A stretch of 64,000 nucleotides of DNA from Hydra vulgaris (Eukaryota; Cnidaria; Hydrozoa; Anthoathecata; Hydridae). Position numbers and translations under genes: made by a program. Each line of letters starts with the position of its first letter. Position 1 is the stretch's first letter. Location: NCBI RefSeq assembly GCF_038396675.1, contig NC_088930.1, forward strand, positions 33,000,001 through 33,064,000, written 5' to 3'. Under the pieces are notes generated by a model. The model saw only the letters and a program-made list of their open reading frames with translations, was not told the DNA's origin and made no database searches. Below, piece after piece: positions 14,141-26,150 of this stretch.

Positions 14141-14601
14141 ACTACGCAAAAATTACTTTCATATTTTTAATAAATAGGTTGTATTGTAAATACGTACACT
14201 TCTTTTTTTTCTTTTTTCTTTTTTTAATGGAGTGTTACTCTTTACACAGGTGTTGTTCTTGAAATTTTTCTTTAACTAACTACAAATCGTTATTCATTTT
14301 ACGTTTCTATTTTTCCATAAAAGGTTGTATTGTATAGATATATATTAAGGCTTTTGTAAACACTTTTTACTTTAGTCTTTAACTTTTTCTTCTTTACTTG
14401 AATTATTATTCTTGCATGAAAATTGCTCTTAAAATTTTTTGTTTAACAAAAAAGTGCTATTTGTTTTACTTTTCTATCTTTCAATAAATAGGTAGTAAAA
14501 TACACACATATATCTTTGTACAAATGGGTACAACTTTGTAAACAGGTACAAATGGGGCTTGGTGATAAGGCGAAATAATGTCTTCTTCTTGTCCCGCCAA
14601 C

Positions 14602-14783
<182 letters not shown>

Positions 14784-15012
14784 TTTTTAATTGCAAAAAT
14801 TATTAAACAATGAAACAAACGAACCAAAAAAAAAAATCCAATAGAACGTTTTCATATCACATAATGGTTTTTAAACGCAGAAACATTTTTGACAGATTGA
14901 TAACTTTAATTTTTTTTAATGAAGAATACTTGTTCACTTTTTTTCACACTATTAAATCAAAATTAGTTATTTTTCCAAAAAGCATACGATACCTAGAGGC
15001 AGAATTATTAAC

Positions 15013-15182
15013 AAGGCCAAAAGTAGCAAAGCCACATGTTACAAGACCAAAGCCAAGGCCAAGACCAAAAGTTTCAAGACCAAGGACAAGGCCAAGGACA
15101 AAGCCAAGGCCAAGGACAAGGACAAGAACAAGGCCAAGGACAAGGACAAGGTCAAGGCCAAGGACAGGGCCAAGGCTAAGCA
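15013..15182. repeat. hexamer minisatellite AAGGCC/AAGGAC
   Basis: About 28 degenerate copies of a purine-rich hexamer make a strand-asymmetric block. It gives a spurious Arg-Pro-Arg-Thr frame on the plus strand and a Gly-Leu-Val-Leu frame on the minus strand. Neither frame has flanking coding features. Confidence 0.9.
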
Positions 15183-15239
15183 AACATTTTCAAGACCAAA
15201 GACTTAATTTTTGGCCTTACGTTAAGGCCAACTATTAAC

Positions 15240-16256
15240 AAAACTGTAGTTAGCAAGTGCTGTGGCAATAAATCCAAATGTTGTGAAATTAGACTAAGGT
15301 TATGCGCAAAATTCAACGAAGTCAATAAGAAAATATACTGGTAGATATATATGAGAGCCGAAAACAAAAATACATAAACATACAGGATTCAAACTTTAAG
15401 TTCTTTAATTTTATGTATTTTTGTGCTTAATGCTAACAACTAATATTAACATCTTTTAATTAAAAATATGTTCATACCAGCGTTAACTATAAGTCATTAC
15501 CATTAATTAACACTATATAGCCTATAAGTCTTTGTCCCATTTAAGAAACATTAACGAATCAGACATATCAGCTCTATGAGGGCACATTATTAATCCATTT
15601 TGACAAAGATACGCTAGACAGGAGCTAACGTTGCAGGGACACAGAAATTATTGTCAAATATAGGTTTCTAATTTTTGAATATTGTTTAATTGTATACAGT
15701 TTTTTTTAACGAAAAATCTTTTCGATTAAATTCAAGTGATTGATTCGTTCTTGTTTGTAAAACATATTTTTTTCTATTATTTGCAAAAATATTGGTTCAA
15801 AAATGGATTTTGTAAATAAAATTATTTAAAAAAAACTATTAAATATTACTAACAACTTTTTTAAACAGATTTAGATAAGTTAAATAAAAACAATATAAAT
15901 AGATTAAAAAAAAAACTTTATAATAAATTATAATTTAAATATAATAAAAACTATTTTTATACAAAAACCTTTAAAATTCTGTTTTTAATTATAAGAAAAA
16001 ATCATGCGTTTGAATCTTTTTTTAAATTTTGAAATGTTTTAACTAATAAAAAACGTTAAGATAAATAGTGACTTAATAAATGACGTAATAAATTGATTAT
16101 TGCGATAATTGCTTTAAAATGGCTAGTCAAAAATGGCAATTTAAACTGACATAAAACGCAAAATTAAGTTCAAAAAGCTTTCAAGTAAACAAAATAACTC
16201 TTGTAAACAAAATCAACTTTTTTTGCAATATTTAAAAACATTTGTTGTTTTTTAAT

Positions 16257-16295
<39 letters not shown>

Positions 16296-16540
16296 AATAG
16301 GTAAAATGATTTGCAATATTAAAAAACAGTAGCTGAAAACAGATTTTTACTTTAAGTAGCGCCAAATTTGACAGAAAAAGTTGAATCCAGTAATGCAATC
16401 ATGAAAAAAGTCTAGAACTTGAATTAGATTAAATTCATAATAATTTTAAAAGCATAATAAAGTTGCCAGTATTGACGAATGCATCTTTGGTAACATTGAA
16501 CATTAACATATGTCAGAAAAAAATGAAATTGCCAAAATAC
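15240..16540. other. AT-rich DNA with a poly(A) run
   Basis: No gene was recognised. A run of about 33 A follows TTTAATATT at 16258-16293. It may mark the 3' end of an old retroelement, but no upstream coding remnant was seen. Confidence 0.5.
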
Positions 16541-16640
16541 TCCGATTTTCAAGGCTGGTGACAAATTGTCCCAAATTACAGACCTATTATTGTCTTGCTT
16601 TTCAAAATTACTAGAACGTGTGCAACTGACATTATAACTA
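16541..16640 (+). pseudogene. LINE reverse-transcriptase scrap
   Basis: One frame gives FKAGDKLS and then LLSCFSKLLERV, and the neighbouring frame gives NYRPI. This is the conserved LINE block usually written NYRPIS...SCFSKLLERV, here with a frameshift. It ends abruptly at the start of the repeat at 16641. Confidence 0.65.
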
Positions 16641-17190
16641 GGGATAGCTCTTTGACTTATTTTTTATTTACTTACACGAGTAAGTTAATTTTTTTCAAAA
16701 AGTAAATTACATAAGTAATTTTAAACGTTTTATGTAAATTTACATTTCCGTATAAGTGATTAATTTTTTTGAAACGACTTTTACTTTATAATGTAAGTTT
16801 TTTTACTTTCAAAAGTAAATTATGTTAAAGATTACATCAAAAAGTAATTTACTTTTACATGTAAAAGTAAGTCACATGAAAAAGCAATTTACAGTTACCT
16901 ATAAAAGTAACTAATTAAAAAAAAATTATATTAAAAAATAACTTGTATATGAAAGTAAATTACATAAAAGTAATATGCTACCAAATGTAAATTAAATTTA
17001 CAAATAAAATAATATTTTTTAAGAAGTAGGAATTTTTTGTTTTAAAAGTAATAATAAATCTTTATTAAAAATAAATTATATAAAATAAAATTTAAATTAC
17101 ATAAGCTTACATTTTATATAATTTGTAAAGTAACTTAAAAGTAATTTATATAAAATAAGTAAAGAAATTTACTTATATTTTACAATAACT
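16641..17190. repeat. AAGTAA-rich repeat, probable TIR-type element (copy 1)
   Basis: It begins GGGATAGCTCTTTGACTTAT and is filled with variants of TTTACTTTTACATGTAAAAG and AAGTAATTTA in both orientations. The same style recurs at 24417-25312, where the far end TAAGTAAAAGTGCCATCCC is close to the reverse complement of this start. It interrupts LINE-derived sequence. The right end is unclear. Confidence 0.5.
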
Positions 17191-17199
17191 TTGACAGAA

Positions 17200-17500
17200 T
17201 CTTGAACAAAAGTAAATATATAATTAAAATAATTAAAATTCTAGTTCCCTTTCTAGTTCCGGTCCATGATAGTTTTAGCTATAATAACCATTCTCTGAAT
17301 CAAACCGTCTCAAAAATATTCAATCTCTGGCCAAAGATTCGAAAGGTCTGGAATTTAGACAGAGCTGAAACAAAGCAGTTAGCAGAAGGCGCATATACCC
17401 ATGAAAGACTCAGAAAGGTTAGTTTATTTGAAAGGAAAATAATTGGCATAATTGTTAGTTCTTTTTTACAAGTTTTTGTAAAAAAGAACTAACTTATTAT
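17200..17500 (+). other. unidentified open frame of 96 codons plus a hairpin
   Basis: The frame at 17202-17492 contains VSKIFNLWPKIRKVWNLDR and YTHERLRKVSLFERK. The composition is less AT-biased than its surroundings, so it may be a remnant of a transposon gene. I do not recognise the family. It ends in a hairpin, AGTTCTTTTTTACA with its reverse complement, at 17457-17491. Confidence 0.3.
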
Positions 17501-17727
17501 TTAAAAACTAATGAGAGAAAGTTTAAATCTGTCCTGAATTATGGGGGCTATAACACCTTGCCCTGAAGATTAAAGAGGCCCAAACTTTTTAAGAGACTCT
17601 TTTTTTTTGTAAAGATTTTTTGCCACTTTGATACGTAAAAAGTCCACCTGCTCAAGAATATTCTTTGACTCTAAAAGTCGTGCTTTAAATAACTACGGTA
17701 CTTTTATATTTGGTTATTTTTAGATTT

Positions 17728-17910
17728 GAGCAGCCGTGGCGCAGTGGTAGTGCACTTGTCTCAGAAAAAAAGGATCCGTGGTTTAAACCCCATCTCTGGG
17801 AAAGTTTTGCGACATCGGTTAGGAAGGAGGCGTGAACTTCCAATTAAATGCTCATCCGCGGCGCTCTGTGATAAGACCGTAAATACTTCTTGAGGCACCT
17901 AAATAAAATT
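17728..17910 (+). repeat. tRNA-derived SINE, most complete copy
   Basis: The head contains an A box (TGGCGCAGTGGTAG) and a B box (GGTTTAAACCCC) spaced as in a tRNA gene. The body follows with AGGAAGGAGGCGTGAACTTC and ATTTAATTGG-type sequence, ending at TTGAGGCACCTAAATAAA. Other pieces lie at 2812, 13989 and 58100. The tRNA-like part lacks a proper acceptor stem and runs into a long tail, so it is a SINE rather than a tRNA gene. Confidence 0.8.
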
Positions 17911-18020
17911 AATATATGGGCATAAAAAATTCAGAACTTTTCTGAATTTTTTATGTCCATATATTAATTTTATTTAGGTGCCTCACACAGATAAAGATAT
18001 TCGTAAATATCTTTATCTGT
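17891..18020. repeat. palindrome made from the SINE tail, plus a second hairpin
   Basis: The 46-bp SINE tail (17891-17936) is followed after 3 bp by its reverse complement (17940-17985) with about one mismatch. Directly after it comes CACAGATAAAGATATT with its inverted partner, ending at 18020. Confidence 0.85.
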
Positions 18021-18029
18021 GCGTAGTAT

Positions 18030-18230
18030 CAGTGGCCTAGCAAGTCCAGTATAAGCAAAACTTTCGGTCCCACAAGCAACTGAACCTAGAGCCGCAAGGT
18101 TTAGGAGCCCTAAGATATTTTTAGAGAGTTTTTTTGTTTTTTTTTAGAAAAGTCATTGTTCTAGAGAAACAGAAATTGGGCACCTTAGCCACGTATGTCT
18201 AATGACGAAATATGCTTCGCTACGCCACTG
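18030..18230. mobile_element. hAT-type miniature element
   Basis: The left end CAGTGGCCTAGCAAGT pairs with the right end GCTTCGCTACGCCACTG, the common CAGTGGCGTAGC terminus of hAT miniatures. The 8-bp flanks CGTAGTAT and TGTAATAT agree at six of eight positions, as an aged target duplication would. It has no coding capacity. Confidence 0.65.
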
Positions 18231-18239
18231 TGTAATATA

Positions 18240-20262
18240 CGTATAACCTGATCTGTAGCTAAGCAATGGTTTATACGTAGATTAAGAAATAAAACTTGTG
18301 ATGATTGGAGTCTGGAAAAAAAATACCCTAAAACATTTACCATCCCTGCCCCAAATGTGAGGGCAGCGAATTAGTAACTGTTATTTTTTTTTTACACTAT
18401 AAATAAATCGACAGGTTTTATAATTCAAAATTCAAAGGTTATGATTGTATTAAGTTTACATCCAAACCAAATAAGGTGGTTGTTTCAACATTTTCCTAAA
18501 CATTCTAATGTGATATAAACAAGAACATACTTAAATTTGGCACTTAAGTATGTTTTATTTATCAAAAGTATATTTATTAACCAAAATCATTGGTTTTTCA
18601 TAATTATATTTATATTAAGTCTCAGATTTTACGCAAGTAGACATCATTATAATATTGGTTATCATAAAGTCAGGGTTGAAAAATAAGTTTAATATGGGAT
18701 TTAATAACACATTAAAAGTCCTGTACGTAACTATTAATAATACTATTAGATAAAGATGCTGTTGGTTAAGTAATCCTAATCGGTTTAGTGATAAAAGGTA
18801 ACGCCGCATTTTCAAGTTGTGAAACCTTTTTGCATTGTTTTGACGTGGTATAATACCACGCAAAACTTGTATTTAAATCAATTTGAAGTTATATCTTGTA
18901 TTTTGTTTAATTTATATTTTCATCGAAAATATTTTTTTAAACCATTTTATTTATGTTAAAAAAATGAATTTATTCAAAATTTCTGTTATTTATGCAATAT
19001 TTCTTCTGCTTTAGTATGTTATTTTAGAAAAAGATTTATCTTTTTCTAAAATAACATACTAAAGGAGAATTTGGTATTTCAGGTACATACATATTAATTT
19101 TTTAGATATATTCCCAAAAAATACAAAACTATAATTGTCAACTAAAATAAACTTATTAAACTCAAACTTCAGAAAAACGCATGATCATCAATTTTCAATG
19201 ATAAGTTTTTAATGACTTTATTAATAAAAAATTATAAAAATTAAAAATAAATCACTGCATTAAAGAATATCTTTGTAAGATTTATGTAATGTTTATGTAA
19301 TTAAAAAAAAAAATCAATGACAAAATTAAGTTCGAAAAAAAATTTAATTTGATAATTATTAAATTAATAATAATAAAAATAAGAATAATTTGAGCAATAT
19401 TATATAACTTTTTGAAAAATACAAATGATCTTGTAGACTAAAGTCACTTATAAAAACCTAATTTTCTTCGTTATTCTTCTTCGTGTCGCATAGTTCAACC
19501 TACAAAAACCTGCACCTACAAACTTGATCTAAAAATAAAACATCTACTAAAAAATGGAAATAATTTTTAGATGTCCTACTGAGGCCAAAATTGATTTCAA
19601 CCGATTATAGGCCTTTTTTAATTCGACCGATTAATGACGTTTTCAATTTCGACCGATTTTTTTTCTCAACCTATTTTGGACCGATTTGCGATAATTCGAT
19701 TATAAGCGATATTCATTTCAACCTAGTAGTCTGTGTTTTTACCGTTTTTTCCTTGTGTTTTTTAACCTAAAAAAAATTCCTCTCAGCTTCTTATCAAACC
19801 CCCAAACCCCCCACCCCCGTTTATTAGATCTGGACTAAAATTCAAATCCCTCCTTCTATTCCCACCCCCACCTTGTATCAAGGACTCGAGAGTAATATAT
19901 TAAAAGCGGAACTAAAAAGAGAAACTTCACACTGTCTTATATACCTAGACAAGGCATCAAACCTTAGACCTCTCAATTATAAGCCAGCCCTCCACGGCTG
20001 ATTAAATTCAGCTCCGATTCAAATCAACAGCAAATAAAATGCATACTGGAAAAGACGTAGTTATAAAGTCGATCGAAAAACAGTAGGTCGAAAATACAGT
20101 AGGTTGAAAATTCAAAATACTGAAAAATAATAATAATAAACAAAAAATACTTGATGTTAATTCATCTGTATGATAAAATAACATCAAGCCACTTTTTTTT
20201 ACAATCGACCGTATAATTTTAAATTTGAAAGTGTGCTTTTTTGTAAATTCGCTATATAAAAT
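18240..20262. other. AT-rich DNA with hairpins and a TTTCGACC-bearing repeat
   Basis: A near-perfect palindrome lies at 19010-19063 (25-bp arms, 4-bp loop). From about 19575 to 20120, copies of TTTCGACC/TTTCAACC on the left (19590-19730) are mirrored by GGTCGAAAA/GGTTGAAAA on the right (20085-20115). This suggests a miniature element with subterminal repeats. No gene was recognised, and the frame at 18615-18863 has no family features. Confidence 0.4.
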
Positions 20263-20382
20263 AAATTAAAATATGCGGTTGTCGTGGTTATGAGAAGTTA
20301 TTAAATTAAAATATGCGGTTGTCGTGGTTATGAGAAGTTATTAAATTAAAATATGCGGTTGTCGTGGTTATGAGAAGTTATT
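20263..20382. repeat. perfect 40-bp tandem repeat, three copies
   Basis: The unit contains TATGCGGTTGTCGTGGTTAT and is identical in all three copies, so the expansion is recent. There is no coding link. Confidence 0.95.
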
Positions 20383-21178
20383 AATTTTTTTAAGTTAATT
20401 ACTATTACTTTTATTTTTAACTTTGATTTTTTTTTTAATTTAACTTGATGCTATTTACAAAAAGTTATTTAAAAGTTTTTTTTAAAAGACTGCACAGTGG
20501 GCCGGATATTAGACAAATGGTGGACAAAATTATTTTGATCTTTTTTTTTTACTGAAACCCTTTATATGTCCAAAGAATCACATTTTATTAAGATATATTT
20601 ACTTTTATTATAAATTTTAGTTAAATTAGTTGCCAATACTAAAAATTATTTAACAAACTTTATAAAACTTTAAAAACGCGGATTTAAATTTTTTTAATTT
20701 CTAATCATATAGCTTCTTAAAATCGTGGAACTGAATAACAAACTCTTCTGGTGGAATAAACTTAAAATAAAAGTTGATGCAACAAACTTTAAAAATAAAA
20801 ATTCGCACTAAATTATACTTCGGAAAAAATGAAAATTTATCACTAGATTTGAAACTCTATTATCGATATTATTATATAATCGATTTGAAATATATAAATA
20901 AATATATAAGAGTAAATAAAATATATAAATAATTGAATAGATTTCAAGCTCTATTATTGATATTATTACATGTTCACGACGTTTTGAATAAGCCTGTAGA
21001 TTATTTATAATCTCTATATGTAATAATGTATTACTTTTATTTTTAATATATTGGCCGCAGATTCTGGGGGAATGGTATGACAACGTTTTTATTATTATAA
21101 AGTCTACTGAGTTCTAAAGGTACTATACAAATAATCAACAGCCACTCTTCATACGTCACTATTTTCATTTTAACTTAC

Positions 21179-21821
21179 CTGTTTGTAAACACTATATCCT
21201 GTAGCACCATCAAAACCAACTTTGCATATAAACGTTAGTTTAGTTAATTCCTTAGCATTATGATTAGCAAAGTAGTTTGTAAATCACATAGCTTTTTAAG
21301 AGTGTGTTTTAGATGATCTTTTAACGATATTTGTACTGACTAGCCATCTATTTGAATGTTCTTGGGATAGCATTTAGTTTTTGAAGATCTTATACCATTA
21401 TATAAAGGATATGTGGCAGGGTTTTTTCAGCACCATTTCTTAGAAGCTGGTATGTTGATTTTGATATATCACCATTAATAGTTAATGATAAAGTTTCATC
21501 ACTTGAATATATCTAGGCAGGTTTAATGGGGTTTTTATTTCAAATTTCAGAAAATTTTGTGCCAGTTTCGTACTTAAACTCACTTCTTAGTTTTAATTTT
21601 ACTGCATGAAGTAATTTATGGCTAAATAAAATATTACTCACATTCTTAGGCTTATTCTTTTTGTTCTGTTACAAGCTTTTCAAAAGAGCAACATGGTTTC
21701 CCAACTTCAACTGATGATGTAGCACTTAATGTACCGTAGGTGTATTGAAAATCTTGAGCTAGCCAATTTTCATTAGTTCTCTCAAAATGAGTATTATCAT
21801 TGTTTGCAGCTATTAACTTTT
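21179..21821 (-). pseudogene. transposase-like relic, possibly Transib/RAG1-like
   Basis: Minus-strand frames, shifted in places, read NTHFERTNENWLAQDF, then SSVEVGKPCCSFEKLV, then SDETLSLTINGDISKSTYQL, and finally FICKVGFDGATGYSVYKQ. The last string ends exactly at a CAG|GTAAGT donor (21179). I recognise a multicopy animal transposase-like family in which this GFDG-type block follows an ISK.TYQ block. I tentatively relate it to Transib/RAG1 elements, where the aspartate would be catalytic, but this rests on memory of motifs. At least two frameshifts and several stops are present. The downstream half was not found. A possible N-terminal piece of the same family is at 41020-41312. Confidence 0.45.
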
Positions 21822-22804
21822 TACATTATAATTTTATAACGTTTTTCATTCAGAGTCCTCTAGTTTAATATATGCAGAAACTAGAACAGTTAATTTCAAT
21901 GAAAAGAATGGTATATCATTAGAAACTAGTTTATCTTGTTGTAAAAGTCCGTAAATGTCACCAATTTTTATTTTATTACTAAACAAAAAAACAAAAAAAT
22001 TGTTAAGTAAACAGTGCAATTTGTATTGAATTAAATAACAAATAAAATAACATGTATTTTTGTTTACAAGAAATAAAAGTTGATTTCAAGCAAATAACAT
22101 AAGTTACAATTCATTGTTTTAAAATGTTAAATAAACCCAAAAGAGGAAGTTTTTAGCAATGTATTTAGTTCAAATTGGTTGTATACATATTACATTTACT
22201 AGTTCAAGTATTTAATATAGGTTCTCGTAGGTTCCCTAAATTATATGACACTTTTTGTACAAAATAAAAGTAATAAATGTTGAAAATTCACCTCGTTATT
22301 TTAAAGTCAGATTATAAGTGTATTATAGAGACTGATCTTTACTTTAGATTTTTTTTCGAAAAGCGAAACTGCTAAATATTTTGAATATATAAACTAATTC
22401 CGTAAGCTTATAAAATTTTAAAAAGTTACTGTTTATTATAGCTATGTTTAAAAAAAAATAATTTCACGCTTTTTTTAAAAAAAAAAAAAGTTTTTCCATT
22501 ATACATGAAACCGCAACTAATTTTTGTGGCTTTAAAAGATACTATTATACTCAAAACAATTTTCAAAACTTAAAATTAGAGTATTACAAACATGTTTTAT
22601 TATATGGTTTTGAATCAAACCAAAATGAAAGTTATTTCTGGCAATGACTAGCTAGAATCATTGTTAGATAATAGGATAATAAAGGAATAATTGTTGTCTG
22701 CAAAAGACTTATTGAAATTAGTTCATTCTAGACAACAGTTAATGAACAAACAAAAAAAATCAATTTTTATTTCTGTTAGAGTGCTTGTTACGACCAGGGC
22801 TGAG
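21822..22804. other. AT-rich DNA, nothing recognised
   Basis: No coding frame, RNA gene or element boundary could be supported here. Confidence 0.5.
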
Positions 22805-23042
22805 CAGGGCCGTCCCGAACGGATCCACCCCCTCCCAACGGATCTAATATTCCCCTCTCCCCAAGCTGTTATATATGCATTTGAGTCAGCGCATTTGTGC
22901 ATTTAGCATTCAAGTTGGCGAGTTTTGAAGTATAGTTGGCAAATGTCAAATATAGAGGACCTTTTTTCTTTTTTTTGTGTGTGTAACAAAAAACACATAC
23001 GACCCCCTTCCCCCAAATGAGAGGCCTCTTCGGGACGGTGCT
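22805..23042. mobile_element. miniature element with CAGGGCCGTCCCGAA terminus
   Basis: CAGGGCCGTCCCGAA at the left is mirrored by TTCGGGACGGTGCT at the right. The interior is C-rich on the plus strand, unlike its surroundings. It fits a hAT-type MITE. The flanks show no clear 8-bp duplication. Two overlapping 60-70 codon frames through it are artefacts. Confidence 0.5.
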
Positions 23043-24416
23043 AACAACAACCACACTGATTAAGAGAAGCGAAAAACAGCATAGCTATAAATATGCCCCT
23101 TTACGGTAAATATTTATCAGGGCCATTAACTTAATTGCTCCCGACCAAAAAATTAATACTTAAACAAATAAATCAAAAAAATGCTTTTTCAAAGCTTTAT
23201 TGCAAAAAATCTTTCTTTCTAAAAAATTATAAGCCTCAACTTTGAAGAAAAACAAAATATTAGAGAAAAAAAAATAAGGGTACGACCCCCCTAGCCCTGG
23301 AAACAAATTTAACATGCTTGTCCATCGGGACTACACAAATGCTGTGACAAATGTCAAGATAAAGTAAAATCAAAGTTAAGTATGAAAGATAAAGTAAAAA
23401 AAAAAAGAGAAAAATAAGGAGATTCAAAAAAGCTCTCCAGTTGGCTCTGAAAACAATTTTAAGATGTACTTTTATTAAATTTAAACAATTGCTGGAAGTT
23501 TTCTGGTTTCTGGAAGTTAGTCTGGAAGGTAGTGAAAAATCAGTTGCAAGATTCCGGGATAACTGATAGCCGACAAATCTCTTGTCAAACTAACGTTTGA
23601 AAAAAATTACAAGTTTATTCTAAAGCACTATTTTAATTGAATAAGATTTTATTTTTCTAATCATCCTTGTGCGGGCTGAACACCAACGAAACAAAAAAGA
23701 GGTAATTAGGGTGCCCGCAGCCTAAGGTAGAAGATTGAACAGCTTTCCTTACCATCCTTTTTTCAAATAGATTATATATGATAAAACGCAATAAAAGGTT
23801 ATATCTGATAATTACTCCTTTAATCATATAAATTATATCAAATAGTTTAAATGACTTATAATTTTTTGAAAACTGTTTTAGCAGCCGATGTCCTTACGGA
23901 TGCCAAAAATGTTGATTGAAATACAAAATAGTTGATTGAAAAAGCAAATACAAAGAAAATAAAACTGGAGAAAAAGTGTGCTTTAACAAACAGTGACTTA
24001 GTCAAGGTTTGTACGTGCATGAGTTACCCATAGCTTAGAAATTATGCCCCTTTCTCCCCCGACAAAGTTTCATTATGGTCACTAATCTATTTCTGCTAAA
24101 AAAAAAAAAAGAAACAAAAAATCAATGATTATTTAGCTGCCCCTATTAGCACTCATGCGTCAGGGAGCCCGTCTCTTCACTACTGGCATACCCGCATGTT
24201 GATTATATTTGCCCCTAATTATAATAGAAATACCCTTTATGATAAACGTAAAAAAAAATCCTTTCCCGATGCCCCACCACAAACTCTGCCCGCATACATC
24301 AGAGTATTACCTGATGCATTACCCAGAAGTGCCCCCAAACAGGCATTGGAATTGAATACGCTAGCTATCTCAAAATATATGTTAAATCAACATGAAATGA
24401 TTGTTCTTTGAGAAAG
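23043..24416. other. mixed decayed miniature elements, no gene
   Basis: Several pyrimidine-rich islands (CGACCCCCCTAGCCCTGG near 23282, TGCCCCTTTCTCCCCC near 24045, TTGCCCCTAATTATAATAG near 24210) interrupt AT-rich DNA and look like pieces of non-autonomous DNA elements. None could be delimited. Confidence 0.4.
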
Positions 24417-25312
24417 TAAATAATATAACTTACATTTTACTTACTTACAAAGTAAAGTATAAAATTTTAAAGAAATTTTTTTTTTTATTTGTAATTGTAA
24501 ATAACACTTTTTTTCAAATTACTTTTGTAAAGTAATTTGAAAAAAATGTAAGCTTTTTTTGCTAATTAGTTACTTTTACACGTAAAAGTAATTTGTTGTT
24601 TTGATGTAGTTTTATTTTACTTTGTAAAGTAAGTGTTATGTTTTTTAAATATTTTATTTACGTAAGTTTACTTAATAAATAATTTTTTTTACATTTAAAA
24701 AGTAAATTACATTTCGATGTAAATTTTTTACATAACTACAACCAAAATTACTTTTCAAAGTAATTTTCTTTACATAACTTGCCATTAAAAGTAAGTTACA
24801 AGTAAAAGTTAATTTTGAGAAAAGACATAGTAGAATTCTAAGTTTTTAGTTATAGGCATTAAAAACTTGTGTCACGGAAGGAACGATAGATTCCTTCCGT
24901 GACACAAGTTTCAATGGCTATAACAAAAAAGTTATTATTCTACATGCAATATCTTTACCTGAAACTAAATAGGTCTTTATAGGTTGCATGTTAGGTATTA
25001 TTGCCCCCTTCTAGACGTTTTCATTTATTTTTTGAATTTCCAATTTAGTTTATAAAGGTCATTCCTTTTGAAAAAAAAGATTTTTCAATCTTGCCCTACT
25101 TTTTCAAGTAAGGGTTTTTAAGTAACGGTCAAGTAACTCATTTAAAAGCTTAACTTAAGTAATTAAGTTTTACACGTTGTATAATCTATGTAAAAAAAAT
25201 ACGAACTACTTTTAAATGCAAGTAAATTATAAATTTTTATATGAGTTATGCAAAGTAGTTTACGCATAAAAGTAATTCGCGTTTTTACATCAAAATAAGT
25301 AAAAGTGCCATC
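24417..25312. repeat. AAGTAA-rich repeat (copy 2) with an embedded hairpin
   Basis: The style matches 16641-17190, with many AAGTAAATT and TTACTTTT words in both orientations. The right end AAGTAAAAGTGCCATCCC at 25312 is close to the reverse complement of the left end of copy 1. A hairpin with 32-bp arms (CTTGTGTCACGGAAGGAA core, 24851-24883 and 24891-24922) and about 250 bp of other sequence are nested inside. Confidence 0.5.
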
Positions 25313-25571
25313 CCAAATTTAACTATTCTAAACATTAATTTTAAAATAAAAAATATGGTTTTTAAAAAATAGTTTAACTAATCATGATGTAATCAAACAA
25401 AACAAGAAAATAAATGATTCAAATAGTTTTATTAAAGTTGATACTTTTAGAGTGGTATTCTCCAATAACTCTTAACCTTTAAAAGATTTTACGCATCAAA
25501 CAGCTGAACTGATACAACAAAGGCAAGCTATTCTTAACCCCCGATAGAAAAAATCATGTTTTTAAATCACG

Positions 25572-26150
25572 TAGTTCACCACTCCAAGCAGATAGTATAA
25601 CTTAATGATGAAATAGCTTCCGGAACAAGTTTGCCTGCGGAAAAATACTAGCATTAAAAATCAGACATGATATTATAAAACTTTTAAAATCTTTTCCAGA
25701 GTTTATCAGAAACTAATGATGCTATTTTTTCATTTTACTTAGAATTTTGTATTAGATCAAAAGTTTTAAAAATTCAACCTCACATTAACAGCATAATTGC
25801 TCAAAGAGTTTATCTGACATTTCTCTTAAATCGTTATCAGGTCGAAAAGTGTTTGTTAGATTCCTGGCGCCATTTTATTGGCTGACACATGACATTTTTT
25901 GATTGTCTTTTGATCAGAGCTGCAAAGTTCTTTTTTATCTATTTCATCAATTAAGCCTAGCGTAAAGTTCATTGACAAAATATTTATTTAGAATAAAAAA
26001 TTGTTTTCAGATTCTTTGTGATAACTCAACATTTGGCTGAAATAAATATAAATATCTGTTAAATAGTTTAAGATAAAAACGGTTAATCAAAAAAATTACT
26101 AATAAACTTTTGAAAACAAAAACAAAAACAAAAACAAAAAGAACAAACAG
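25572..26150 (+). repeat. dispersed repeat, copy A (partner at 43912-44420)
   Basis: It starts CACCACTCCAAGCAGATAGT. Homology to 43912 runs through ATTAACAGCAT, GATTGTCTTT and CATTTGGCTGA to ACAGCTCTTAACTATCT, in the same order and orientation. A (CAAAAA)n stretch lies at 26114-26140. No clear coding function or terminal structure is seen. Confidence 0.7.

Noticed and set aside
14810-15238. 142-codon frame with an Arg-Pro-Arg-Thr domain, and its antisense Leu-Gly-Val frame
   Set aside because: The frame exists only because a hexamer minisatellite has no stops. The flanks have no coding features.
17728-17805. tRNA gene with A and B boxes
   Set aside because: There is no complete cloverleaf or acceptor stem, and the same sequence with a common tail occurs four times, so it is a SINE head.
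23118-23299. MITE between CAGGGCCATTAAC and CTAGCCCTG
   Set aside because: The ends agree only over six bases and there is no target duplication.
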